Positions 33,198-43,129 of a stretch of DNA of 64,000 nucleotides are shown piece after piece. A model generated the notes under the pieces. That model made no database searches. It saw only the letters and a program-made list of their open reading frames with translations, and was not told the origin of the DNA. Source of the DNA: Turritopsis dohrnii. Lineage: Eukaryota > Cnidaria > Hydrozoa > Anthoathecata > Oceaniidae. How positions within the stretch are numbered: position 1 is the stretch's first letter; every line of letters starts with the position of its first letter. Position numbers and translations under genes: made by a program. The stretch spans positions 310,001 to 374,000 of the forward strand of contig BQMF02000068.1 of the NCBI GenBank assembly GCA_027922465.2, written 5' to 3'.

Positions 33198-35480
33198 GAA
33201 AAACCAAAGGAGTTCAAGTACCCGTTGAGGCTAGATTTTGAAAATGTAGATGAACATGTTAAACACATTCAGGATTATCGAACATTCTATGGAAGTGCTA
33301 TTGAAAAATATATTGAGAAACGTGAAAAAGATATCGATGAAAGAAAAAATGATATCAAAAGGGAAAAAGAAGAATTTGACCAGGAAAAACAAGATTTAAA
33401 GAAGAAGCACGAAAAGAAAATATCCGAAATACAAAAGGAAAGCGAGAAGTTAAGCCAAGAACTAGAAACTATAAAAAGTGAACAAGAGCAGCAAAAAAAG
33501 GCAGCCATTGAAAAAGCCAAGCTCAAAACTAAAAAAGACTTAGAGGAAAAGCACCAAAATGAAATGTCCCAAAAACAAAAAGAAAACGAGACGTTGAGCC
33601 AAGAATTAGAAACTATAAAAAGTGAACAAGAGCAGCAAAAAAAGGCAGCCATTGAAGAAGCCGAGCTCAAAACAAAGAAAGAGTTAGAAGAGAAGCACCA
33701 AAATGAAATGTCCCAAAAACAAAAAGAAAACGAGACGTTGAGCCAAGAATTAGAAACTATAAAAAGTGAACAAGAGCAGCAAAAAAAGGCAGCCATTGAA
33801 GAAGCCGAGCTCAAAACAAAGAAAGAGTTAGAGGAGAAGCACCAAAATGAAATGTCCCAAAAACAAAAAGAAAACGAGACGTTGAGCCAAAAATTAGAAA
33901 CTATAAAAAGTGAACAAGAGCAGCAAAAAAAGGCAGCCATTGAAGAAGCCGAGCTCAAAACAAAGAAAGAGTTAGAAGAGAAGCACCAAAATGAAATGTC
34001 CCAAAAACAAAAAGAAAACGAGACGTTGAGCCAAGAATTAGAAACTATAAAAAGTGAACAAGAGCAGCAAAAAAAGGCAGCCATTGAAGAAGCCGAGCTC
34101 AAAACAAAAAAAGAGTTAGAAGAGAAGCACCAAAATGAAATGTCCCAAAAACAAAAAGAAAACGAGACGTTGAGCCAAAAATTAGAAACTATAAAAAGTG
34201 AACAAGAGCAGCAAAAAAAGGCAGCCATTGAAGAAGCCGAGCTCAAAACAAAGAAAGAGTTAGAAGAGAAGCACCAAAATGAAATGTCCCAAAAACAAAA
34301 AGAAAACGAGACGTTGAGCCAAGAATTAGAAACTATAAAAAGTGAACAAGAGCAGCAAAAAAAGGCAGCCATTGAAGAAGCCGAGCTCAAAACAAAGAAA
34401 GAGTTAGAAGAGAAGCACCAAAATGAAATGTCCCAAAAACAAAAAGAAAACGAGACGTTGAGCCAAAAATTAGAAACTATAAAAAGTGAACAAGCGCAGC
34501 AAAGAAAGGCAGCCATTGAAGAAGCCGAGCTCAAAACAAAGAAAGAGTTAGAAGAGAAGCACCAAAAAGAAATGTCCCAAAAACAAAAAGAAAACGAGAC
34601 GTTGAGTGAACAACTTGCAAATGCCCACCAATACTTTTCAAGCAATGCATCGTACGCCATAGAAACCACTATCAAAGGCAAGAAGTTTGAAGATCAAATT
34701 AAGTACGTACTTGGTATATCGGAGTACCTAAAGAAAAACTTTACCGTTTCTTCAACAGAAATTAAAAACAGTTGTGATATAAGGATTTTTCACAATGAAA
34801 GTTTATTTGCAATGATTGAAGCTAAAAGCGGCGAAACGATTTCAAGGAGAGACTTAGAAAAGTTTGATAGAGATCGCAGGATGAATCCCAAGTCTGAAGT
34901 CAACATCTTTTGGTCTAAAAATTGTGGCATTAAATCAGAAACAGTCAAGCTGGAAATGAATGATATTATATTTGAAGGTAATGTCATGTATATCAGTAGT
35001 AGCGACGTTATAAAGACAGTGGATATGATTTGTGCAGTACTGGCATACCGACTGGTTGTACGAAACAGTGATATATTTGAAAAGGAAAAAGTCGAAAGAC
35101 TCATTTTAATGATAGGAGGTCTATATACTCAATTTCAAAATCTAAAACAAGTTGTTCAAAAGATGGATAAAGAAATAATGGGATATATAGATGAAATTAA
35201 AGTTATGGGAGTGAAATATTCAAATCCATTAAACATCAGTACAAACGGACAATTATTCTTATTCGCAAAATATAAATTAAACTCTAAATTAAAAGACATG
35301 GCAAATCCATACACATTTAAAGCAAGTTCTGCGAAACGTCAAAAACTTGACGATGATTCAAAGAGTTCAGACAACAACCCGCAAATCGTTCCAAATAGCA
35401 ATAATCTTCACTTTAAACAGACACAAATAAACTTTAACAATAACTTAGCTGCAAAATCCAAGAACAACAATATTATGTAA
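33198..35480 (+). CDS. Large coiled-coil PD-(D/E)XK nuclease-like protein with eight 48-residue repeats, paralog 3 (5' exon missing)
   Basis: The open frame from 33198 encodes about 760 residues ending at TAA 35480. It starts 'EKPKEFKYPLRLDFENVDEH', matching 'FNYPLTFQSEEEH' of paralogs 1 and 2, and continues 'VKHIQDYRTFY'. No in-frame ATG occurs between the upstream stop (33159) and this homologous block. A polypyrimidine tract and AG at 33196-33197 fit a splice acceptor, so the start codon should lie in an upstream exon (or follow trans-splicing). A highly charged coiled coil follows, with eight 48-residue repeats encoded from about 33501 to 34653. The nuclease-like core has E ('KKFEDQ', about 34690), D ('SCDIRI', about 34775), 'MIEAK' (about 34815-34826) and 'KFDRDR'. 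The C-terminal region has an NLS-like 'AKRQKLDDD' and an asparagine-rich tail. Enzymatic role is inferred. Confidence 0.7.
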   Translation, partial: EKPKEFKYPLRLDFENVDEHVKHIQDYRTFYGSAIEKYIEKREKDIDERKNDIKREKEEFDQEKQDLKKKHEKKISEIQKESEKLSQELETIKSEQEQQKKAAIEKAKLKTKKDLEEKHQNEMSQKQKENETLSQELETIKSEQEQQKKAAIEEAELKTKKELEEKHQNEMSQKQKENETLSQELETIKSEQEQQKKAAIEEAELKTKKELEEKHQNEMSQKQKENETLSQKLETIKSEQEQQKKAAIEEAELKTKKELEEKHQNEMSQKQKENETLSQELETIKSEQEQQKKAAIEEAELKTKKELEEKHQNEMSQKQKENETLSQKLETIKSEQEQQKKAAIEEAELKTKKELEEKHQNEMSQKQKENETLSQELETIKSEQEQQKKAAIEEAELKTKKELEEKHQNEMSQKQKENETLSQKLETIKSEQAQQRKAAIEEAELKTKKELEEKHQKEMSQKQKENETLSEQLANAHQYFSSNASYAIETTIKGKKFEDQIKYVLGISEYLKKNFTVSSTEIKNSCDIRIFHNESLFAMIEAKSGETISRRDLEKFDRDRRMNPKSEVNIFWSKNCGIKSETVKLEMNDIIFEGNVMYISSSDVIKTVDMICAVLAYRLVVRNSDIFEKEKVERLILMIGGLYTQFQNLKQVVQKMDKEIMGYIDEIKVMGVKYSNPLNISTNGQLFLFAKYKLNSKLKDMANPYTFKASSAKRQKLDDDSKSSDNNPQIVPNSNNLHFKQTQINFNNNLAAKSKNNNIM
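33501..34653 (+). repeat. 144-bp coding minisatellite, eight units, in nuclease paralog 3
   Basis: GCAGCCATTGAA starts recur at 33501, 33645, 33789, 33933, 34077, 34221, 34365 and 34509, exactly 144 bp apart. The inner units are almost identical. The codon after 'TLSQ' alternates GAA and AAA in later units (E,E,E,K,E,K,E,K counting from the first), revealing a 288-bp higher-order period. First and last units are the most diverged. Confidence 0.95.
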
Positions 35481-36133
35481 ATGATTTTCACTATCATTGA
35501 TAATGACTTATAATTTGAACAATCTGTAAGTCTTGTAATTATGATTCAACAGAATAATTTCCTAGGTCAATTTTTTGTCAGATTGTCATACGACAGTCAG
35601 TATAAAATTGTTTTATTTTTTAATTCCTTTAGCTTTTGACCTAGTACTTGCATTTATGCAATTTTTTACATTGATAGACCACTTCTTCTTAAACAAGAAG
35701 TTTTTAACATATTTTCAGAACATTTTGGAAAAGGAAATCCCGAGGCTGGTAAAAAAAACATAGCGCGTCAGAAGCACGTGTTGTGATTAAAATATCATTA
35801 AAGGGACAATGTCATCAGGGAAGTACCTATCACTAAGCATGATGGACTTTCAGACCAGGGATGTCTGTTAATAAAAATACATTTCATATTATTATGTCTC
35901 TTTGCCTTCAAGCACAAAAGTTATACACATAATGATCAATTCTCAGTTCTACCACTCTCCATCTTCTAAAACTTTAGGTGCAAAACCTTTTGTGAATAGA
36001 AACTTCTGCGAATAGAAAAATTCGTGAAATTTTTGCATTTTGCGAACATCAACTTTCACGAAATAGCCAAAATTGAACTTTTCTGGCAACATAAACTTTC
36101 ACAAAGTATTTTAGATATTCCCGAAATATTTTA
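35481..36133. other. Downstream region of nuclease paralog 3; no gene seen
   Basis: AT-rich. From about 35990 it contains TTGTGAATAG, TTCGTGAAATTTTTGC and TTTCACGAAA motifs, resembling a decayed MITE interrupted by the SINE at 36134. Confidence 0.4.
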
Positions 36134-36427
36134 GTAAGTAAGTAAGTAACGATAGTTTTTAGTCCTTGGGCTTCCATCCGTAATGGTTGGTTCTTCCGCC
36201 CGCCGACTTCCAAATATTAGTTGACTTACCGCCAGAGATACGTATAGCATTTCTCTAACTTGCCCGACGGCCAGTGTGCTGTGTGCAGTCAGTCGATGGC
36301 TCCTAATAAGCTGATACGCTGCTTTTAAAGCGAATCGGAGTGGTGTATTGAGATACCACATGGCTGGACACGAACACGGGTCACAGTGGTCGCACTCAAA
36401 GGTACTAACCACTACACCATCGATGCA
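36134..36427 (-). mobile_element. tRNA-derived SINE
   Basis: Read on the minus strand it starts GATGGTGTAGTGGTTAGTAC, a good Pol III box A, followed about 35 bp later by GTGTTCGTGTCC, a degraded box B. A unique body of about 200 bp and a TTAC-repeat tail (plus-strand GTAAGTAAGTAAGTAAC at 36134-36150) follow. The head does not fold into a complete tRNA, so it is a SINE and not a tRNA gene. Confidence 0.75.
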
Positions 36428-36829
36428 CAAATTTTACATATTTTCGCGAGTTAACGCTTTTACAAATGACCACTATAGAATCAAATTGCAAGGGAAATCT
36501 CACAAATGTGCCGCAGCATTATTTAAAGGGGCAAATTTTACACGATCTCACTTTTAATGTCATATACAAATAGACAAATACATATTTCAGGCAACTTGTG
36601 TATGTAACATTAGTAAGTACACTAGCAACCCGGGTAAAAATTTTTACCGAGTTTAACTTCGAAAAAGATGTGTCATATCCCGTGTGCAATCCACGTGACG
36701 AAAAATTAAATCACCGAATGGAAAACGGAAAGTGCATCCATGCTGCAGAGCAATGGTTCCCCTGTGACGATAAAAAAAAACCTGTACGTTCTTATTGCCC
36801 CTGCAGCGAGCGCAAGCGAGAGAGGAGGC

Positions 36830-37028
36830 ATCGTAGTTTCACGAGATAGGAAAATTTCAGTTTCCGATTTTGTTCTTCATCATCATCATCATCATCATCT
36901 TCCAGCTTTCGTGTTGAGGTTACACGCTGGTATACAATTATTAGCTGACTTTGCTTTTTCCCATGTCAAAGCATGGTACTGTAGGTGGGGGACAGAATGT
37001 TTTTTTTCCTAATTTATTATTATATTAT
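36830..37028. repeat. Interspersed repeat, copy B, left part
   Basis: Closely matches 25480-25690, including the CAT microsatellite (about 36878-36898). The family resumes at 40145 after the hAT-like insertion. Confidence 0.65.
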
Positions 37029-40000
37029 CAGGGGCGGACGCAGAAATATTTTGTAGGTACAGCTCAACTTTTCGGATTCCAATAAGTATTCCGATTCCCG
37101 ATGTTTATTCGGGACAACCCGATTTCCGGAAAATGCCGTCCGAAAATGTGCGATCATTTTAACAGAGGAGTTCTGTCGCAGTTACTCACGGTGAACACCC
37201 CAGACACCAAAATTACCTTTCACTAAGCATTGCAACCACAGAGCCATAAAGATAGAAGCCAAAATTTAAAAGTTTATTCGATATTAGCACAACAAAAGTA
37301 AATACAACATAATATAAAATGTCAACGTCTTTTATGTACAAAGTCATAAAACTAGTATTCTATATCCAATAAAACATGTTCCTTCTGTTGTACAAAAAAC
37401 CTCCTAGCATGCTCACTTTCAAGAAAGTTCCAGTTCCAGACTTGATTAAATTAATTTGCTGTTTGTTGCTGCAGCAGTAGGTGCTGATACTGTTAATGTT
37501 TCTAAAAAGACAGACAATGAACAATTAGATATGTTACATTATAGTAAATTAGTATGATATATAGTAACCATTAACCATTCCATTAACTGATTTTTCAATC
37601 TCAAAATAAAATACAGATCATGAAATCTTACTTAAATTCCATGGTTAAATTAACAGGGTACACCATGTGAAGGTAAGATATTGGATTTGGAATCCCAAAA
37701 GGAGAAATGCAAATGCAAGTAAATGCAAATCAATCATATCATTTTTGGATATAAAACAAAATCTAGTCAAAGTCGAGTCAATATTCAAACTAGCAATCAG
37801 AAGTATTTCTATCTATTGTTGTACATTGTACAGTCCATACATACTAAAGCAAAACTGTAAACACAACAAAATACTTCCTATTTCAAGCTATAATGGAGAT
37901 GACTATAAACAGGACAGCTGAAGCCAGGCAACATGTTCGGTGTACATTTCTCATGACGCTTATCAAAACTTATTAACTTTCCTACCAAAAAGCACACAAT
38001 ACAAACAGTTTATAACATTCATGCAGTTTCTCTTTTTTCTTATCACTTGATCTTCTGGGTATTTGTTGCCAATTTTCATTTCTTTTTATCTTAACTGTTT
38101 TATGTCTTTTTATTGTAAATACAAGCAATTATTGAGCTGTGTATAAGTAAGATATCAATCTGAATATTTTTTAACCTGAAGATGCCACATAAGCTTGTAC
38201 TTGGGGAATAACACCACAAAGAATAAGCATTAAGCCTTCTCAACAGAAATGACTGTCCATATGTTTTTTAGGAAAAACACAGGATTTCTATAAAGAACCA
38301 GACTTTTACAAAGAAAACCAAGAACCAATGGAGTATAGCGATTATGGGGAAAATGCTTGAGGTCTCCTCAAAACAAAACATGGATTGTGAGATTGAAGGG
38401 TAATTCCTTCAGGTTACAAGGCTACATTAACTGATCAAGCGTTGATTTAATTTTGCACTGATTTAAATGATGAATGTTGTGATTGAATTTCAGTTTAACT
38501 AAAATAAACCTATCAGTTACATCTGAAACATCAGAGGATACACAGAAATGCAACAGGGAAATAAAATTTTTACGACTTTTTAGAAACGGTATTACTTAAG
38601 AATCCCCAAGACAATTTTATTTAGACAATTTTATACTTGTAGGTATGGTTTTAATTTTATTGTAACATATACCCGAAGATGTTCGAGAGAACACGAGAGA
38701 AAGCTTCGTATAATTTTTGAAATATATTTAACTTTCGTTTCTGAAAAAATATATTAATCTCATGGCTGCATACTTCAACAAAACACAACAAGGAAATGTT
38801 TCCTTTAAATATTTATCCTTGATCTTTAGCAAATGTTTTTAATAACAAATGGTTGTTAATGGCAAACATATAAACAACAAATGGTGATCACTGTAAAATG
38901 CAGAGTTGGGCTGTGAAGTATTAATCATGTAAGAGCCCCTAACAAACTCACTGACGAATTATTTCCAAATAAAGCTAGCAAAACATATAGCTATACAAAC
39001 AGTTATCACACCAAAATATCTCAAGATAATGTAATAATTTTTAAAAATCAAAGTTAACGTAATGTAAGTAGCAAACTCTGTATTTTTTTTATCACGACTA
39101 GTGTACCATGTTCAAACTACATAACAAGTTTTTAAAGTAATCAAGACAACATCAACAACTCGGAGTAAAATTCCAAAGTTCAGAGTTTAGCAAGGCAAAA
39201 GATAATAAAAAATCATGAAACTATGTTCTTTTTCCACAAATTTACAAATATATCAAGAGTAGAGATATGTGTGAACAAATTATATTGAATCTAAACTCAC
39301 ATTCATCTTTGTTTATTTGTTCTGCATTTAAATTAAACAAATTAATAATTAAAACAAAACAAACAAAACTGGTGAAGATTTAAAAAATACAAAGTTTTAA
39401 TAAATGAGAAAACATAAACTTACTTTGCATCCATCACGATGTTTTCTTTCATCTTCTGCAAGGTATTTCTCAGCTCTAAAGTCCCTTCTCGTTTGGAGAA
39501 ATAAAAAAGTCTTGGAGAACAATGATTCTCTGTCGTGGTAAAATCAAGAAAGAGGTTCCACGCACATGCATGGTATGGGCTTTGAGCTGTATTTGAGCTG
39601 TATTTGACCACTCTACCGACGACCGAAAGACCTAAAGGCTTACACTTTGGGCTAAAACCTATTATCGTTCTACGTACTTTAGGCACGAGAGCTGTACTGT
39701 TCAAACAGACGGAAGAACGAAAGAATTACTGCTAAGCTACGATTAGGGCTATGGGTGTCGAACTACCGTAGAATCGGGACTTGAGCTGTATCTTTGAGCT
39801 GTATCGATACAGCTCAAAACTGTTAGTTATAATTCGTATCATCATAGATCAGAAGGGGCCGTTTTTTGAGCTGTAAAGAAGAACAATCAGGAGGTGGGGT
39901 TTGCAGTTATAGCTTACCTAAAATTTGCGAGTCAAATGGGGCGCCAACAAATAATGCGCTAATCCATAAATAAATGTATTCTACAGATTTTTGAGTGACG

Positions 40001-40144
40001 GCGTCGCGTCGCGGGTGATAAATAACGACGTAAAAAATCGACGAAAAGAATAGGAGGACGGCCGTAACTCATTTAGTAACCATTCTCTTGACGAAATTTT
40101 ACTACAGCTTGAGCTGTATGAGCTGTACCCTGCGTCCGCCCCTG
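37029..40144. mobile_element. hAT-like DNA transposon (ends CAGGGGCGGACGCAG, TSD ATTAT)
   Basis: Perfect 15-bp ends CAGGGGCGGACGCAG and CTGCGTCCGCCCCTG, flanked by ATTAT on both sides (37024-37028 and 40145-40149). CAGGGGCGG-type ends are common in hAT elements. The related repeat at 25690 has the target uninterrupted. The octamer GAGCTGTA (or its complement) occurs many times near the right end and once near the left, as expected for transposase-binding sites. No intact transposase is visible. A minus-strand open frame 39421-39704 runs into a perfect GTAAGT donor and might be a first exon, but is unrecognised. Confidence 0.72.
39421..39704 (-). CDS. Possible first exon inside the hAT-like element, product unrecognised
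   Basis: An open frame from ATG (39704) of about 94 codons, with a consensus GTAAGT splice donor directly after 'MKENIVMDA'. It lies near the right end of the transposon, where a promoter for an element-encoded gene would be expected. No domain is recognised and no second exon with hAT transposase motifs was found, so this may equally be chance. Confidence 0.2.
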
Positions 40145-40835
40145 ATTATACTATGTTATTTAGGAAGATCGTATGCTAAAATTGCTTAGACATTTTTCAT
40201 ATTACTTTTGTGTTGTTTTCGTGAAGTGAACGACTAGGATTTTGAAGCACAGCTTGGAATCTGAAATTTAGCCAACAATACATTTTATTTTTGTATAGGT
40301 ATGTTTTAGCTCTAAATCTTTCATTCGATAAATTTTATTCAATGCACTGACTTTTGGCGGATTTCTGTGTATGCGAGAAAGCCTAAAAATTGTCGTTGTT
40401 TGTGTTCTTTCTGTCCCCCAAACCCTGTGTGATGATGATCAGTAAGACCTTTTTATATTTTTTTCTTGTTTTTTTATGTAAACTTTGGCTATTTTTTGTT
40501 TCGAATAAAAGTTTGAAATGCAGATTTCTAAGGGATTTTTCGCTTTAATTTTTTTTTTGAAAAAGTTTGTTTTTTCTTTTATTTGGCTCTTACAGAATTT
40601 CTTTAACAAATCTTAATGTTATTTTGATTATAAAATACGTATCCATGGTTTCAGTTCACACATTTCTTTTGTTTGTAGCAAATACTTTCTGATATTACTT
40701 GTTAAGCTTTATTTACACTTTTTGAAAGGTATATTAGCATCAGTGTGACATAGGCCTAAGATGTATAGCTTGCTGTGTGTACAAATTGGAAAGCTTGAGC
40801 GCGGGGGCATTTTTAGCTAAAGCTACATGCTAGTA
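40145..40835. repeat. Interspersed repeat, copy B, right part
   Basis: Matches about 26110-26860 with small indels and ends at GCTACATGCTAG as in copy A. Confidence 0.65.
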
Positions 40836-40974
40836 TATAATAATCATAAAAAACGCATGGCTTAACGAAAAACATGACCACGATTAAGAAGATTTTGAAC
40901 ACAAATTCAACAAAATTTATCATTCTCTGAAATAAAAGTGTGACACACACTCGCTATTATATATAAGATTAGAA

Positions 40975-42600
40975 GCATAGGAATCGAAGAGGACGAATGT
41001 ATGGTTTCAGTCGATGTTACTTCACTGTGCACAAATGTACTAATCAATGACACTTTGATTATCATCAGGGAACTCATGCAAAATGATGATGATTATGGAA
41101 ATAAAACCAAACTACCAATATGCAACTTGATGTCCTTGATTGAACAAAAACATAGTGTTTAATTTGACGGTTACTTCTTCAAGCAAACTAATGGTGTCGC
41201 GATGGGTGGAACAACATCACCTGTGAAATATATATACAGAAATTAAAGCTGTTGTCTCATGAGCCTGCGTACACAGTGTGTATCAAAATGTCTTATCCAC
41301 CAACTTTCAAGGCGTATATTTCATTACATGTCTGACTAAATATACTCGAAAAGATTTTGAAGAAAAACTCAACGATTTGGCTCATTAAATTCTTAAAAGT
41401 CAATTAACTGACATGCTAATGACTGTTTCATGGTGTAATTTTCTTTTGTTGTGTTGATGAAACCTTTACAAAATTTTAAGTATTGCTTTGCGTATCAACT
41501 TTCTTCTTCAATATATTCAATATATTTTCGAAGAACAAATATTTTGGCAAACATTTTATATCAATGGATAGAGCATGAAAAGCTCTTTCTTGTGATATAA
41601 AATTCACAATATTTTATCAGACATGTAATGAGATATGCGCCTTGAAAGTTGGTGGATAAGACATTTTGATACACACTGTATATTGAGAAATGTATATGCA
41701 TGCTCATGAGACAACAGCTATCAACTGCAGATCACTCACCTAAAGTTAGGAAAAGGTTCGTAGATAACGTTTTCTTAATAACAAAAAGAACGCATCTTAA
41801 TGAATTTCATGACCACATCAATGCTCTACACCCAAAAATTTAATTTACAGTTGAATATGAAATGGATCGATTCCCTTCTTAGATGCATTAGTGACTCGTA
41901 ATGACGGTAATACATCGGTATCAGTATATAGGAAACCCTCTCATACTGATCAATAGCTTAACTACACTTCAAATCATCAATTGTCATGTAAAGAAAGTGT
42001 GGTGTCAGCATTGCTAAATAGAGCGGTCATTGTAGTCAGTGGAGAAAATGAACCAAAAAAAGAAATATCATATGCCCTGATTGCCAATCGCTACTCTAGA
42101 CAACTGATTAAAAAAAGTTGTAAACAAAATCAGCAATATAGGCGGTTAAGTTAATGATGCAGAGAATGAGACAGTAGCAAGCCTTATATACGCGAGACAA
42201 GTATTATACTTCGTTGAGTTCTTAAGGAACACAAAATATGGCCTATATTTCACTGTAAAAATACACTGGGTAGTTTACTGTAAAATCCAAAAGACAAAAT
42301 AAGTCTTGAAGATAAGTGCAATATTGTTTATGAAACCCGTTGCAAATATCGGAGAGCTGTGTGCGTGGGTGAAACAAAACGAAAGTTTAAACAACGTGTT
42401 CAAGAACACATGAGAGTCGTACGAACTGGTGACATGGATAAGAATGAGATGGTGGACCACTGTTGGAATAAAGATCGTGCCATAAACTGAGACAATAAAA
42501 AAGTCATAGACCGAGAAAGCGGTTGGAAGTCAGGAAAGTGAAAGAAACAATAAATGACATTGATCGGAAGACCTATATTAACAGTATCTCCTACTACTAC
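40975..42600 (+). pseudogene. Penelope-like retroelement remnant: reverse transcriptase plus GIY-YIG endonuclease, broken
   Basis: Frame pieces read 'EDECMVSVDVTSLCTNV', 'NDTLIIIRELMQND' and 'FFKQTNGVAMGGTTSPV' (40990-41230), then after an inserted palindrome 'STADHSPKVRKRFVDNVFLI', 'HDHINALHPKI', 'FPFLDALVTRNDG' and 'SVYRKPSHTD' (41722-41960). These are hallmarks of Penelope-like reverse transcriptases; the usual YVDD is FVDN here. Further on, 'AVCVGETKRKFKQRVQEH' (about 42360-42410) is the GIY-YIG-type endonuclease region. Several in-frame stops and shifts show that it is dead. Downstream of 42600 nothing is recognised until the GPCR. Confidence 0.82.
41245..41726. mobile_element. Palindromic MITE inserted in the Penelope-like remnant
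   Basis: An outer inverted repeat AGCTGTTGTCTCATGAGC (left) and its complement (right) encloses a second, longer inverted repeat starting ACAGTGTGTATCAAAATG at 41273 and ending at 41679. It breaks the reverse transcriptase between 'TTSPVK' and 'STADHSP'. The inner ends resemble Tc1/mariner-type termini. No coding capacity. Confidence 0.6.
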
Positions 42601-43129
42601 TACTACTCGAAGTTATGAACGCTTTCGTGCAACGTTTACATGACACAGTTGCCGAATTCGCATTTTCGGCCAAATTTGGACTTTCAGTTGACCATTTTTT
42701 ATCAAAATTTTCTCTTCTTCACTCTTCATGATACACAAAAATTAAACAAGTTTTCAGATTCATTTCGTATGCGTAGTCCACGATATTTGATTGCATGAAT
42801 TTGCGTATTTCCTTGTTTGAAGGGCTCTTTATGTGATAGTGACGTGTTTTCATCAAGTGTGTATGGCATATTTGCATAGAAAGAGTTAGCATTTTCCTGG
42901 ATGGTTGTTGTATCCTCTTTTCAAGTGCCATACCTGCAGTATCACATTACTCCACTTTACTTGATTCCATCATAACTCTGTCCTTCGTATAGGTAAGAGC
43001 AATCTCAATCGTTAATAGAAGGACAAATTCCCATTTACTAAGACATATTATTGTTACAATGTTTTAAAAAAGCATGAAAGTCACGGCGTTAATTTGATGC
43101 CGGTTTTCTGTTGCTCCATCATTGTGTTT
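42600..43129. other. No gene seen
   Basis: AT-rich spacer downstream of the GPCR gene and the Penelope-like remnant; only short unsupported frames. Confidence 0.4.

Noticed and set aside
33287..34681. 464-codon minus-strand open frame rich in Ser, Phe and Cys opposite the coiled-coil repeats
   Set aside because: It is the antisense of a low-complexity 144-bp coding repeat. The plus strand has homology to two other genes and motif conservation, the minus strand has none.
36140..36430. Possible tRNA gene
   Set aside because: Box A is good but box B is degraded, the cloverleaf cannot be completed and a SINE body and tail follow.
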